A stretch of 64,000 nt of DNA from Neocallimastix lanati (nom. inval.) (Eukaryota > Neocallimastigomycota > Neocallimastigomycetes > Neocallimastigales > Neocallimastigaceae). Below the pieces are notes generated by a model. That model was not told the origin of the DNA, did no database searches, and worked only from the letters and a program-made list of their open reading frames with translations. A program made the translations under genes and the position numbers. The stretch covers positions 259,001 to 323,000 of the forward strand of contig JACVTC010000103.1 in the NCBI GenBank assembly GCA_016946835.1. The letters are read 5' to 3'. Below are positions 1 through 11,773 of this stretch, piece by piece. Each line of letters opens with the position of its first letter. Positions within the stretch are counted from its first letter, which is position 1.

Positions 1-544
1 ATTCCTGACGCTTAACAATCTATTATTCATTATTTAATAATTTTTATTTATTATTTATTATCTATTATTTATTAAAATTTATATATATATAAATATAAAA
101 TAAATATATATATATATAAATTTAAACTTTCTAAAATTTTAATTGTTAAATTTTTATATGAAACTATAAATAACAGTAAATTTTTCTTTAAATATTTTTT
201 AAAAAAAAAAAACATCGAAGCATTAGCATGATCAATATTATTAATAAAAAAAATAAAATATAATTAAAGAAATGAAGTATTACTAAAAAAATACAATATT
301 ATTAGAAAATAATTATTGTTAAAAAAATAAATTACTATTAAAAAAATAAATTATTATTAAATTATTAAAATAATATTTTAAAAAAATATTATTAAAAAAA
401 TGAATTATTATTAAAAAAATAAAATATTATTAATATAAAAAAAAAAAAAAGCACAATAATTACTAAATGAAGTTTTATTTAAATATATATACATATATAT
501 AATACAGAAATAAAAAAGAAAAAATTAAAGAATTCAAAAAAACA
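1..544. other. AT-rich intergenic DNA, no gene seen
   Basis: Almost pure A/T with poly-A runs and interspersed ATTATT-like sequence. I see no coding stretch, RNA gene or clear promoter motif apart from generic TATA-like runs before the chitinase relic. Confidence 0.7.
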
Positions 545-2528
545 ATGAAAATGAAATTTAAAATTTTACCATTATTTTTTGTATTATTTAAAATAATATA
601 TGCCGATGAAGAATTCCATGAATTCTCCCTGAGAAGGATGTAATGATTTCTTTAGATGTCCATTAAAAGGTAATTATAAACTATATTTAATATACAAAAA
701 TAACTTAGTTTTATTATAATTATTTTAATAATAAAAATTTTAACTTTTATTAAATAAATATAAAAATAAAAATTTTATACAAATGAATATTCTGAATTAG
801 CGAAAATTATTTCAGAAGACATAAAATTAGATGAAAGATATTATAAATGTTGTTCTTTTTAATGGTAAATGTAGTGAAACATATGAATAGTGTGATGAAG
901 GTTTTCAAAATGGTGATTGTTTACCAGGAGCTGCTACCATTACTAATTCTCTTATTTTATGTTCATCATACAAATTATTAGGAAAATGTGATGAAGATTA
1001 TCCATGTTCTAATGGTAATTAAATAAAGAAAAATTATTATTTTATTATTTAATTATTAAGAATATAAATGAATTAATATATAAAGTTCTTAATTAATATA
1101 TAGTATTAAGGTCAATGTTGTTCTAAGTATGGTTATTGTGATACCGGTGAAGCTTATTGTGATACTAAAACATTTATAACCAAAATGACCACCACTAAAA
1201 AGACTACTACTACTAAAAAAAAGACTACCAATAAAAATAATTCTCTTAAAAAGACCACTAAAAGAACTTCAACTATGAGATCTACTATTACTCTTACTAA
1301 AACTATTACTTCAAAAAGAACAAATGAACAAATATAAATTCTACTACAACTACTAAAACTAAAACTAGTACAATAGCTAAGACTACTTCTAAAACTTCTG
1401 CAACAAAGACTGGTGGTCTTCATGCAACTCCAAAGCCAGGAAATGCCGGTGATGTTGATTACTTACCATATTACAGTTTATATAGTAAAATTTATTTAGT
1501 GAACTTCGATTTTACTGGCACTTATGTTGTTAATTATGCTTTCCTTCACCTTGATGATAAAGGTGTTCCATTTTCTTCAGATACTAATTTAGAAAATTCC
1601 TGGAAAGGTGTAGATCTTATTCCATATTTAAATAATGTTGTAAAGAAAGAATATCAACACCGAAGAACTATTATTAGTATTGGTGGTGCCTCTGGATCCT
1701 CAAACTTTGGAAAAAATTTAAAAAAGTAATGGTCTTACGAAGACCGTAGCTTCTAATACTGTTAGTTACTGTAATAAACATGGTTTTAATGGTGTTGATT
1801 TAGATTGAGAATTCCCAGAAGATGCCACAAAAAGCAGTTATTACTATTACTTCATAGCTGAATTACGTAGATTACTTGGAAATGATAAACTTCTTACTCT
1901 TGCCGCTGCTGGAAAGCCAAAGAAGTTTCACAGTTATGTTAAAAAACTTTCTGTAAATATTAATTGGATTAATGTTATAACTTATAATTACGTTGGAAGT
2001 TGGAATAAATATGCCGGATTTAATGCACCATTATATTATACTTCAGGTGATAAGAATGATCAATATGATGGAAATCAATCTATTAGGGCTTATATTAACC
2101 AAGGTGTACCACTATCAAAATTATGCCTTGGGTGCATTCTATGGTAGAACATGGAAGGTATCTTTAAAAACTAATGGTGGATATAATCAAAAAGGAGATG
2201 GTACCATTAAAGGATCAAGCTCTGATGAAAAGGAAAATGGAAAATACTCTTCTACATGATCATACTACCAACTTGTACCGAAGGTGTTCTTTCTGGAAAA
2301 ATTACATCTGTTTCACCATTGAAACGTACCTGGCAGGAGCGAGCCATGTCGCCAACTCTATTAAATTCTAATGATTTACGTTGTATTTCCTATGATGATA
2401 CTCAATCCATCCGTGAACGTATTAAATATTGTAAAAAGATGGGATTAGTTGGTTTTATGGTATGGGAACTTAGTCAAGATTGTAAAAGAGAACTTATGAC
2501 CAAAATTATTAATGACTATAATGAATAA
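545..2528 (+). pseudogene. Broken secreted CBM18-GH18 chitinase
   Basis: Relic of a secreted chitinase. It opens with a signal peptide (MKMKFKILPLFFVLFKIIYA). Two hevein-type chitin-binding (CBM18) stretches follow; the second reads CCSKYGYCD and is split by an intron at 1015-1110 (GTAATT...AG), and an earlier intron probably spans 670-815. Next comes a Thr/Lys-rich linker (about 1170-1420) and a GH18 barrel: the SIGGASGSSNFG strand, then VDLD-stop-EF at about 1795-1820 (the catalytic DxxDxDxE region), and the C-terminal GFMVWELSQD strand. GH18 enzymes cleave chitin in walls. The copy is dead: there are stops near 641 and in the CBM18 region, a frameshift in the linker (about 1337), another near 1728, the conserved Trp of the catalytic motif is now TGA, its first Asp is Asn, and further frame breaks lie at 2100-2280. 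All domains remain in order, so the decay is fairly recent. Confidence 0.88.
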
Positions 2529-2744
2529 AATAACTAATATTGAAATTAAAAACAATTTTGTTAATTTTAAATAGAATTTTTAATTTCAAATACATAATAT
2601 ACAACTATATAAATTTAATCATTTCATAACATAGATATTTTATTTTAACTATTTATAATACATATTACATAAATATTTAATTTTGTATTGCATAATAATC
2701 AATTTTGATAAAGTATTTTTTTAATATTCATATGGTGTATGCAG

Positions 2745-2747
<3 letters not shown>

Positions 2748-2811
<64 letters not shown>
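2748..2811. repeat. (AAT)n microsatellite
   Basis: About 21 uninterrupted AAT/TAA units, 220 bases past the end of the chitinase relic. Confidence 0.9.
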
Positions 2812-2815
<4 letters not shown>

Positions 2816-4126
2816 TAATAAAATACATATATAGAAAAAGTGCAAAGGATAAACTTCAAAAGATAAAAAAAAATAAAAAATAAAATAAAATTAAAAAAAT
2901 AAAATAGAATTTTATTATTATTTAAATATTAAGAAATGCACATTACTTTTATTATTTTTTATTATTAAAATAATTAATATTAAATAATTCATTGAAAAAA
3001 AAATAATTATTTAATAAAATTTTTATATGATTTTATATTAATAAAGTATTAAGTCATTTAATTTTTAAGTAAAATTTTGTAATAATAATATAATAAACGA
3101 AATAAACAAGATTACCTTTAGTTTTTTGATTTTAAATCAATTATAAAATATTTAAAATTTTATATAATAATCAAAATTATACTGTTAATCAACCATTTTT
3201 CATTGATATGTATTATTTTTATAAAAAAAATTATCATATATTTATACAGAAAATACAAAATAAAATCCAATAATTAGTTATTATCCTAATATTATTAGAG
3301 TAAATTTTAATTATCATTTAATTAGCATTTATAACTTTTTGAATAAAAAAATCTTATTATATAATAAATATTTTTTTTAATTAAACCAGTAATTAATTAG
3401 GTAAAATAAAAATAAAGTTGTCAATATGAATAAATTCATTTTTCATTTTTATATGACATCCTTCCAAATTTTATTTAAATTTTAATAATCAAAAAATTAA
3501 ATTTAAAATTCAAATTCTTTTTTAATATTAAAATTTATTAATAAAAGAAAAAACTTCAAAATTTTAAAGAATAAAACATATTTTCATTTTTATTAATATA
3601 TTATATATATTAAACATATAAATTTTTAAAGAATTGTTCTATTTAAATGTAATATTTTAAATATTTTGTTAAGTAAATCAAATTATATATTCTTTTTTAA
3701 CTATTATAAATAATAAAAATATTATATAGACTTTATATATATATGATTTAATTATCAAATAAATTTAATTTTAATATTTCATTAAATTGGTATTTATTTA
3801 AAGATATATTATACTAAAAAAAATGATATATTTATATTATAAATAAATTCATATTTAGTAAATTTATACTAATTATATTCAAATTATTATATTAATTGGA
3901 ACTACTGTAATGTATAATTAGTAATTAAATCATTCATAATATGGATCTATTATGATTATATAATTAAAATATATAATTCTTTTTTATAATTATAAAATTG
4001 AATATATAAATAATATTATTAATAAAATAAAATGAAATAATGATTAGTGTATAAAATAATAGAATATAATAGAATATTGCTAAAAGTTATTATCTTAAAA
4101 AAAATCATTATTATTTATTTATTTTT

Positions 4127-4173
<47 letters not shown>

Positions 4174-4531
4174 TTATTGAGACTTAAATCATTTGATTAT
4201 AATAAACAAAATAAAATATAATTATATACTTTAAAATTTGATAAAATAGAACTTTAAATATATACATATAGTTCTTCAATATATATCCTTTATATATAAT
4301 AATCTTCTTTTATTTACAGCTTAACACATCTTTTCATTTTCAACTTACTTAATACTAACAAAATTAAATATTAAAATATTGTTATAAAAACTGAAATAAT
4401 TAATTATTCAATATATTACAATAATAATAATATATAGATATTCATTCATTCATTTATTCAAAAAAAAAAAAAAAAAAAAAAAACTTAAATAAATAAAATT
4501 ATTGTATATTATTAATAATTAAAAAAAAAAT

Positions 4532-4562
<31 letters not shown>

Positions 4563-5340
4563 ATAAATGTATATCTTAATGTATTTATATATTAATAATA
4601 TATTTATAAATAATCACTAAAAAATATTATGATATGATTATAAATATTTAATATTTATTAACATTAAACTATGATCAAGTTAAGAAAAAAATATATAAGA
4701 AAGTTAATGACAGAAGACTATTTTATATATTAATAAACAAAATCTATTTAGAGATGTATTAAAAGAAATGAAATATATATTAAAGGGATTAATGTTATAA
4801 ATTAAATATAAGGAGGAATTTGAAATAAAATATATAAGAAAATAAAATGGATAAGCACATATAGATCAATTAATGTTTTGAATTAAAATATAAATAAAAA
4901 AAAAAAAAAAGTATATATGATATATATTTTATATCATTTAATATATCATTAAATATTAAAAAGAAAATTAAATAAATTTATTTTTCATATGTAATGTCAT
5001 TTATACATAATTATTTATATGTCCACAAACGTATTTATCTATTTTACATTGACTTATTTTTAATATTTTTTTTTTATTTAAAATTAAATTAATCCTTTTT
5101 GAAAATAAAGTTATTTAATATTTAATTATTATAATTAACTAAATGAATTTTTTTTTTTTAAATAAAAAAAAATAAAAAAAAATAAAAAAATATTGTTTAT
5201 CTTATTGAATATAAATATAATTTGTTAAATATCAAACAATTATTTAACTATTTGAAAGTTTATTTTTATCCAATTAATTAATAATTATATTATTTGTTTA
5301 TAATCAACTAATGTAGCGATGAAATTATTTAACATAATTT

Positions 5341-5620
5341 TTGTTGACATTATTCTTTGGTCAATTTAACTAATATGAAATTTAATATATTAAAATTATT
5401 TTTATATATATAATAAGTTATAATATATATGTATAAAACATTTTATTTATCAATTTCAATTAAAAAAATTTTTAATTAATATATTAATAATATTATTTAA
5501 TTATAAAAAAAAAATTTTTTTTATATATAAATAAATAAAAATTTCTTTGTTTACTTTATTTTCATCGTTCTATAATATATTAGAAAATTAAAATTTAAAA
5601 GATCTTTTTAAAGGATTTTA
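5341..5620 (+). promoter_or_regulatory. Conserved upstream block of the aminotransferase array
   Basis: Two short blocks in otherwise drifting AT-rich DNA are kept upstream of copies 1-6. The first contains TTGTTGACATTATTC plus a GATCAATTTA-like tail about 430 bases before the ATG (5341 here; about 11853-11900, 13680-13732, 21293-21335, 24980-25032 and 32963-33015 for copies 2-6). The second contains AGATCTTTTTAAAGGATT about 170 bases before the ATG. Conservation may simply reflect recent duplication, so a promoter role is inferred. Copies 7-9 lack both blocks. Confidence 0.45.
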
Positions 5621-5771
5621 AATATTCCATAATATATCAATTTTATATCTAACAAAGCTATTCATAAAGTTATATTAAGTTTTTAATTATTATAAATTAA
5701 TTTTAGTTCTTATAAAGTTTTTATATAAATATTTTTGAAATAGATTAAAATATAAATAGTAAATAATAAAA

Positions 5772-7298
5772 ATGCCAATCGCTACTGCTTTAGAACCTGT
5801 TTCTGTAATTTCTAATAAAAGAAATTTAAAATATAATAATTTTGAAAAAATTCCTTATAATAATGAAAATTTTAAGGTTACTACCATTCAAAATAATAAC
5901 AAGAAAGGTAAATCTTTTATTCCTCTTAATGGTCCAAAGTTATCAAAAAGAGCTTTAGAAATTCAAAATGAAGAATTTCTTTTAAGTAAAGGTATTATTA
6001 TTGTTCGTAATAATAAATATCATCCAGAATCAAATCCAAATGGAATTATTAATCTTGGAACTGCTGAAAATAAATTAAATAATGTTGAAATGTTAAGTAA
6101 AATTAATGATCCAAAAATATCTACTGTAACAGCTGAACAATTACTTTATGGTCCAAATCCAGGTTCAAATAGATTACGTGAAGAAATTGCCAAATTATTA
6201 AATCGTCATTTTAATCCAAAGGTATTATTGAATAAAGAGAATATTTGTGTTGGAAATGGATGTGGACCACTTCTTAATTTATATGGTGAAGTATTATTTG
6301 ATGCCGGAGATGCATTTTTAGTTCCAGGACCATTTTATGGAGGATTTGAAGCAGATATTAAATATGGAGCAAGAGTTTATCCTATTCCAGTTCAACATGA
6401 AGAAGATGATTGTTTAAAAGTTAGTGAAGAATCATTAGAAAAAGCATTAAGAAATTCAAATAGACCAGTTAAAGGAATTATTATTGCTAATCCAAATAAT
6501 CCATTTGGACGATGTTATAGTGCTGAACAACTTCTTCTTTTCTGTAATTTTGCCAAGTCTCATGGTCTTTTCGTTATTTGTGATGAAATATATGGACTTT
6601 CAACTTGGAAAGATATTGTTTCAGAAAACATTGAAGAAGGTAAAAGTATTGAAGATTATGAATGTCATTGTTCACAATGTCAAGATAATAAAAGTATTAA
6701 AAGAATTGAAAGTAATATTGATGGAGAAAGTAATAAATTCACATCAATATTTTCATTAGATCTTCCAGATCCCGAAAATACTCATGGATTATGGGGATTT
6801 TCTAAAGATTTTTGTTTAAATGGATTAAGAATTGGAGTCACAATTTCTTACTCTAAAACAGTTATGGCAGCTATTCAAAAGATTTGTTTCTTAACTTGTA
6901 TTCCAACAAATATTGATAATATTCTTGTTAATATTTTATCAGATGAAGAATGGACTGACAATTTCATTATAAATAACAATCGTAAATTATATAAGAGTTA
7001 TAGTCATTTAACTAATTCTTTAAATGCACATGGTATTCCATATGTTAAAGGAGATTCCGGATTCTTTATTTATATTGATCTTCATCAAGCAAGAATAGAT
7101 GAATATGATTTATGGATGAAATTATTAGAAGGAGGAATATATATTTCACCAAGTCAAGTATTCTTCAGTAAAGATAGTTATTCTGAAAGGAATTGGTTTA
7201 GAATATGTTTTGCAGTTGAACAAAAAGAACTTGATTTATCTTTAGAAAGATTATATAAAGTTTTAGAAACTATTAAATATAATCAACAAAATAAATAA
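5772..7298 (+). CDS. ACC-synthase-like PLP aminotransferase, copy 1
   Basis: A 508-residue fold-type I PLP enzyme of the 1-aminocyclopropane-1-carboxylate synthase family. Family members convert S-adenosylmethionine to ACC or act as aminotransferases; the actual substrate here is unknown. Residues 1-54 are Asn/Lys-rich and probably disordered. The core shows LGTAENKL (Glu99, the Glu of the ACC-synthase signature), YGPNPGS (Tyr126), PGPFYGG (Tyr189), NPNNPFG (Asn243), CDEIYG (Asp271 and Tyr274), GFSKDF (Lys345, the Schiff-base lysine), GLRIG (Arg353) and NWFRICFA (Arg477, binds the substrate carboxylate). An insertion at about 285-322 carries CHCSQC (Cys298, Cys300, Cys303) between the Asp/Tyr strand and the lysine strand. 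There is no signal peptide, so it is probably cytosolic. The first ATG sits in an A-rich context (AATAAAAATG). No intron. Confidence 0.92.
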   Translation: MPIATALEPVSVISNKRNLKYNNFEKIPYNNENFKVTTIQNNNKKGKSFIPLNGPKLSKRALEIQNEEFLLSKGIIIVRNNKYHPESNPNGIINLGTAENKLNNVEMLSKINDPKISTVTAEQLLYGPNPGSNRLREEIAKLLNRHFNPKVLLNKENICVGNGCGPLLNLYGEVLFDAGDAFLVPGPFYGGFEADIKYGARVYPIPVQHEEDDCLKVSEESLEKALRNSNRPVKGIIIANPNNPFGRCYSAEQLLLFCNFAKSHGLFVICDEIYGLSTWKDIVSENIEEGKSIEDYECHCSQCQDNKSIKRIESNIDGESNKFTSIFSLDLPDPENTHGLWGFSKDFCLNGLRIGVTISYSKTVMAAIQKICFLTCIPTNIDNILVNILSDEEWTDNFIINNNRKLYKSYSHLTNSLNAHGIPYVKGDSGFFIYIDLHQARIDEYDLWMKLLEGGIYISPSQVFFSKDSYSERNWFRICFAVEQKELDLSLERLYKVLETIKYNQQNK

Positions 7299-7985
7299 AT
7301 GAATTTATATAAATATTCAACTATAAATATTAAAGCCAATACTTAATAAGTAATACCAATATATTTCTTAAATTTAAACATGTTAATATAATTATTATCT
7401 TGAAATAACATTAAATTTTGTAAATTTAATTCATTAAAATAATACACCTTTTTGAATATATTAAATTATTTTTTATAATCATATACTATCTGTTAATTTT
7501 TATTTATTTACTTATTTAGTTATTTATTTATTTAATTATTTAATTATTAAAATTTAATATTTAATTTAAAAATAAAGCAACTTGAACTTTGTAAAACTAA
7601 TTAAAAACATTATAAAAACTAAAAATAAAATAAAATAATATATAAACAAAAAAAAAAGACTTATTAATTTAATTTTAATATTAATATTTTTAATTTTAGT
7701 GTTTTTATTTATTATTCATATTTACTTTTGATTTAGATTTTTAAATTAATATAAAAAGGAATTTTTTTTTTCAAATTAAATTATTTTCTATATTTAAAAG
7801 TTTACTTTCTAATTAAGATAATTATTAATATAGTTAATAAAAATTTAGATCATTATAAATTTTAACATAAAATATGTTTTATTGAAATTATAATTTTATA
7901 AATATATACATTGATAATATCAAACACAATATGATATACTATAATAATATTAAAAAGTAAATAAATAAAAAGTTTGTATAAATAC

Positions 7986-8038
<53 letters not shown>

Positions 8039-8056
8039 CCATCAGCCGCAATTATC
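7299..8056. repeat. Type-A 3' flank of the aminotransferase array
   Basis: The AT-rich 3' flank after copy 1, present in inverted form beside copies 2, 4 and 6 (starting from the Asn-Lys-stop codons and a TTTATATAAATTCATTTA-like sequence). It ends in a poly-A run and (AT)n at about 7987-8036. Copies 3 and 5 carry a different 3' flank. Confidence 0.75.
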
Positions 8057-9156
8057 GTGAACTTCAAACTTAATTTATTTATTCTTTTATTAATTACATG
8101 AATATTTTTCTTAAATAAGATACTCAATAAATAAAAAAATAAATATTTTTTGTCAAATTTGAATATAATAATATTTAAAATAGTAATGTGAAATAAAAGT
8201 AAGATTCAAAATAAAATGTGTAAAAAATTCAGAAAAAAGTTCATATGCAACAAACCTCACCTCTGAGATGATAAGATTTCTTTTTAAAAGGAATTCTCAT
8301 TCCAGATTAGGATTTGAATTGACTATCTGAAAGAAATTATGATCTTCTTCTTCAGAAGCACTGGCCCTGCTAGCCTGTCTTATACCATTGAAATAGCAAC
8401 ACTTGTCAAATATTAGCCTCATGCATAAATTCTGTAAAGAGTGCCATAGATTACACAAAGAATAACGTTTAAGAATAATCACCAGAAAAAATTGCATTAT
8501 TAAACAAAGCATTCCATTCCATGTTTATAATTTAAATTTCTTCTACCGAAAAGGAAGTTATATGATTGATACCACGTCACATATATATTAACACACTCAT
8601 TATTCAGAAAATTACTAATATAAACATGATTTACAACAATTGACCTATTCATTATATTATTAGTAACGATATTATTATTTTCACTATCACTAATATTAAT
8701 ATTCTTATTTTCACTATTAATACTATTACTATTATTAACAATATTTTTCTATTACTATTATTATTAATATTATACTCTTCGTTACTATTATCAGAATCAG
8801 TACTTGATTTGGCATTATTCATATCTATGACAACATTATTTACATTTCTATTGGATATTGGAAAATATTTGGTAATAATAAAATTTTTTCAGAGAGATTT
8901 TCAATATTCTTAAAATATTTCATTCGAAATTCACGGAAAAGATGCATTTATAAAACAAATGATCCAATTGAGGATTACTATTTTTCCTATAATAATATGG
9001 ACACGTTCTGGACAGTCATTTTTAATCATATTGGCGGCTTTGGCAATACGAGCATTAAATTTATATCAATATCTGGTAAGAAGTACCCAACGGAAATAAA
9101 TACTATATTTAGGATACTTTAAGTTTAGCTTTTGGTAGTCTCTAGTTTTCTCAATA
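8057..9156 (-). pseudogene. Relic coding sequences in the spacer of copies 1/2
   Basis: This 1.1-kb unique centre has a higher G+C content than its surroundings. On the minus strand, 8297-8512 reads as a 71-residue open frame ending in a Ser/Glu-rich stretch (SASEEEDHNF...NSNPNLE). Near the right edge (about 9156 to 8920) a minus-strand frame reads through about 80 codons with one stop; it includes AKAANMIKNDCPERVHIIIG. The stretch 8221-8700 has a diverged second copy at 29821-30360. I do not recognise the protein family. Broken frames and a second degenerate copy argue for a dead gene or transposon fragment. Confidence 0.5.
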
Positions 9157-9170
9157 ATTGCGGCTGATGG

Positions 9171-9227
<57 letters not shown>

Positions 9228-11773
9228 TGTATTTATACAAACTTTTTATTTATTTACTTTTTAATATTATTATAGTATATCATATTGTGTTTGATATTAT
9301 CAATGTATATATTTATAAAATTATAATTTCAATAAAACATATTTTATGTTAAAATTTATAATGATCTAAATTTTTATTAACTATATTAATAATTATCTTA
9401 ATTAGAAAGTAAACTTTTAAATATAGAAAATAATTTAATTTGAAAAAAAAATTCCTTTTTATATTAATTTAAAAATCTAAATCAAAAGTAAATATGAATA
9501 ATAAATAAAAACACTAAAATTAAAAATATTAATATTAAAATTAAATTAATAAGTCTTTTTTTTTTGTTTATATATTATTTTATTTTATTTTTAGTTTTTA
9601 TAATGTTTTTAATTAGTTTTACAAAGTTCAAGTTGCTTTATTTTTAAATTAAATATTAAATTTTAATAATTAAATAATTAAATAAATAAATAACTAAATA
9701 AGTAAATAAATAAAAATTAACAGATAGTATATGATTATAAAAAATAATTTAATATATTCAAAAAGGTGTATTATTTTAATGAATTAAATTTACAAAATTT
9801 AATGTTATTTCAAGATAATAATTATATTAACATGTTTAAATTTAAGAAATATATTGGTATTACTTATTAAGTATTGGCTTTAATATTTATAGTTGAATAT
9901 TTATATAAATTCATTTATTTATTTTGTTGATTATATTTAATAGTTTCTAAAACTTTATATAATCTTTCTAAAGATAAATCAAGTTCTTTTTGTTCAACTG
10001 CAAAACATATTCTAAACCAATTCCTTTCAGAATAACTATCTTTACTGAAGAATACTTGACTTGGTGAAATATATATTCCTCCTTCTAATAATTTCATCCA
10101 TAAATCATATTCATCTATTCTTGCTTGATGAAGATCAATATAAATAAAGAATCCGGAATCTCCTTTAACATATGGAATACCATGTGCATTTAAAGAATTA
10201 GTTAAATGACTATAACTCTTATATAATTTACGATTGTTATTTATAATGAAATTGTCAGTCCATTCTTCATCTGATAAAATATTAACAAGAATATTATCAA
10301 TATTTGTTGGAATACAAGTTAAGAAACAAATCTTTTGAATAGCTGCCATAACTGTTTTAGAGTAAGAAATTGTGACTCCAATTCTTAATCCATTTAAACA
10401 AAAATCTTTAGAAAATCCCCATAATCCATGAGTATTTTCGGGATCTGGAAGATCTAATGAAAATATTGATGTGAATTTATTACTTTCTCCATCAATATTA
10501 CTTTCAATTCTTTTAATACTTTTATTATCTTGACATTGTGAACAATGACATTCATAATCTTCAATACTTTTACCTTCTTCAATGTTTTCTGAAACAATAT
10601 CTTTCCAAGTTGAAAGTCCATATATTTCATCACAAATAACGAAAAGACCATGAGACTTGGCAAAATTACAGAAAAGAAGAAGTTGTTCAGCACTATAACA
10701 TCGTCCAAATGGATTATTTGGATTAGCAATAATAATTCCTTTAACTGGTCTATTTGAATTTCTTAATGCTTTTTCTAATGATTCTTCACTAACTTTTAAA
10801 CAATCATCTTCTTCATGTTGAACTGGAATAGGATAAACTCTTGCTCCATATTTAATATCTGCTTCAAATCCTCCATAAAATGGTCCTGGAACTAAAAATG
10901 CATCTCCGGCATCAAATAATACTTCACCATATAAATTAAGAAGTGGTCCACATCCATTTCCAACACAAATATTCTCTTTATTCAATAATACCTTTGGATT
11001 AAAATGACGATTTAATAATTTGGCAATTTCTTCACGTAATCTATTTGAACCTGGATTTGGACCATAAAGTAATTGTTCAGCTGTTACAGTAGATATTTTT
11101 GGATCATTAATTTTACTTAACATTTCAACATTATTTAATTTATTTTCAGCAGTTCCAAGATTAATAATTCCATTTGGATTTGATTCTGGATGATATTTAT
11201 TATTACGAACAATAATAATACCTTTACTTAAAAGAAATTCTTCATTTTGAATTTCTAAAGCTCTTTTTGATAACTTTGGACCATTAAGAGGAATAAAAGA
11301 TTTACCTTTCTTGTTATTATTTTGAATGGTAGTAACCTTAAAATTTTCATTATTATAAGGAATTTTTTCAAAATTATTATATTTTAAATTTCTTTTATTA
11401 GAAATTACAGAAACAGGTTCTAAAGCAGTAGCGATTGGCATTTTTATTATTTACTATTTATATTTTAATCTATTTCAAAAATATTTATATAAAAACTTTA
11501 TAAGAACTAAAATTAATTTATAATAATTAAAAACTTAATATAACTTTATGAATAGCTTTGTTAGATATAAAATTGATATATTATGGAATATTTAAAATCC
11601 TTTAAAAAGATCTTTTAAATTTTAATTTTCTAATATATTATAGAACGATGAAAATAAAGTAAACAAAGAAATTTTTATTTATTTATATATAAAAAAAATT
11701 TTTTTTTTATAATTAAATAATATTATTAATATATTAATTAAAAATTTTTTTAATTGAAATTGATAAATAAAAT
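9157..11773. repeat. Right arm of inverted repeat (copies 1/2)
   Basis: Reverse complement of 5440-8056, enclosing copy 2. Reading inward it begins with (AT)n and poly-T at about 9172-9229, then the type-A 3' flank, the CDS and the 5' flank. Mirror centre about 8606. Confidence 0.88.
9915..11441 (-). CDS. ACC-synthase-like PLP aminotransferase, copy 2
   Basis: The encoded 508-residue protein is identical to copy 1, including Val463 (Ala in the other intact copies) and Ser229 (Ala in copies 3-6), so these two arose by the most recent event in the array or are kept equal by gene conversion. Even silent sites matched where I compared them (for example the GCC codon before KLLNRHF, which is GCT in copies 3 and 5). 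It is tail-to-tail with copy 1 (2.6 kb between stops) and head-to-head with copy 3 (2.7 kb between ATGs). All PLP-site residues are present. Confidence 0.92.
   Translation of the reverse strand: MPIATALEPVSVISNKRNLKYNNFEKIPYNNENFKVTTIQNNNKKGKSFIPLNGPKLSKRALEIQNEEFLLSKGIIIVRNNKYHPESNPNGIINLGTAENKLNNVEMLSKINDPKISTVTAEQLLYGPNPGSNRLREEIAKLLNRHFNPKVLLNKENICVGNGCGPLLNLYGEVLFDAGDAFLVPGPFYGGFEADIKYGARVYPIPVQHEEDDCLKVSEESLEKALRNSNRPVKGIIIANPNNPFGRCYSAEQLLLFCNFAKSHGLFVICDEIYGLSTWKDIVSENIEEGKSIEDYECHCSQCQDNKSIKRIESNIDGESNKFTSIFSLDLPDPENTHGLWGFSKDFCLNGLRIGVTISYSKTVMAAIQKICFLTCIPTNIDNILVNILSDEEWTDNFIINNNRKLYKSYSHLTNSLNAHGIPYVKGDSGFFIYIDLHQARIDEYDLWMKLLEGGIYISPSQVFFSKDSYSERNWFRICFAVEQKELDLSLERLYKVLETIKYNQQNK

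Larger units (their letters stand above)
2529..5771. other. Intergenic region and long 5' flank of copy 1
   Basis: No gene seen. It holds an (AAT)n tract at about 2748-2811, a (TTTA)n tract at about 4108-4173 and several poly-A runs. From about 4200 to 5771 the sequence matches, with substitutions, the DNA upstream of aminotransferase copies 2, 3, 4 and 5; for example the GGATAAGCACATATAGATCA block at 4848 recurs near 12340, 21785 and 24500 in matching relative orientation. It is therefore the 5' part of the amplified unit rather than unrelated spacer. Confidence 0.65.
5440..8056. repeat. Left arm of near-perfect inverted repeat (copies 1/2)
   Basis: This arm, with copy 1 inside it, is repeated in reverse complement at about 9157-11773. 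The 5' flank, CDS and 3' flank matched in every stretch I compared, down to the (AT)n tract and the CCATCAGCCGCAATTAT sequence at the inner edge. The outer edge breaks near 5440, where TATAAAACATTTT faces TATAATACATTTT. The spacer between arms is about 1.1 kb and is not symmetrical, so the structure is not a simple hairpin artefact of one molecule end. Confidence 0.88.

Noticed and set aside
1154-1423. Minus-strand hydrophobic frame of 89 codons
   Set aside because: Antisense of the Thr-rich chitinase linker; Val/Leu/Ser runs come from reading ACT/ACC repeats backward.
6484-6759. Open frames of 91-101 codons inside every aminotransferase copy (also at 10454, 14835, 19870, 26158, 31563, 37365, 44962 and 49103)
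   Set aside because: They are +1/+2 shadows of the main frame, recurring only because the genes are copies.
7939-8127. Frames of Tyr-Ile repeats at both (AT)n tracts (also 9158-9352)
   Set aside because: Translation of microsatellite and homopolymer DNA.
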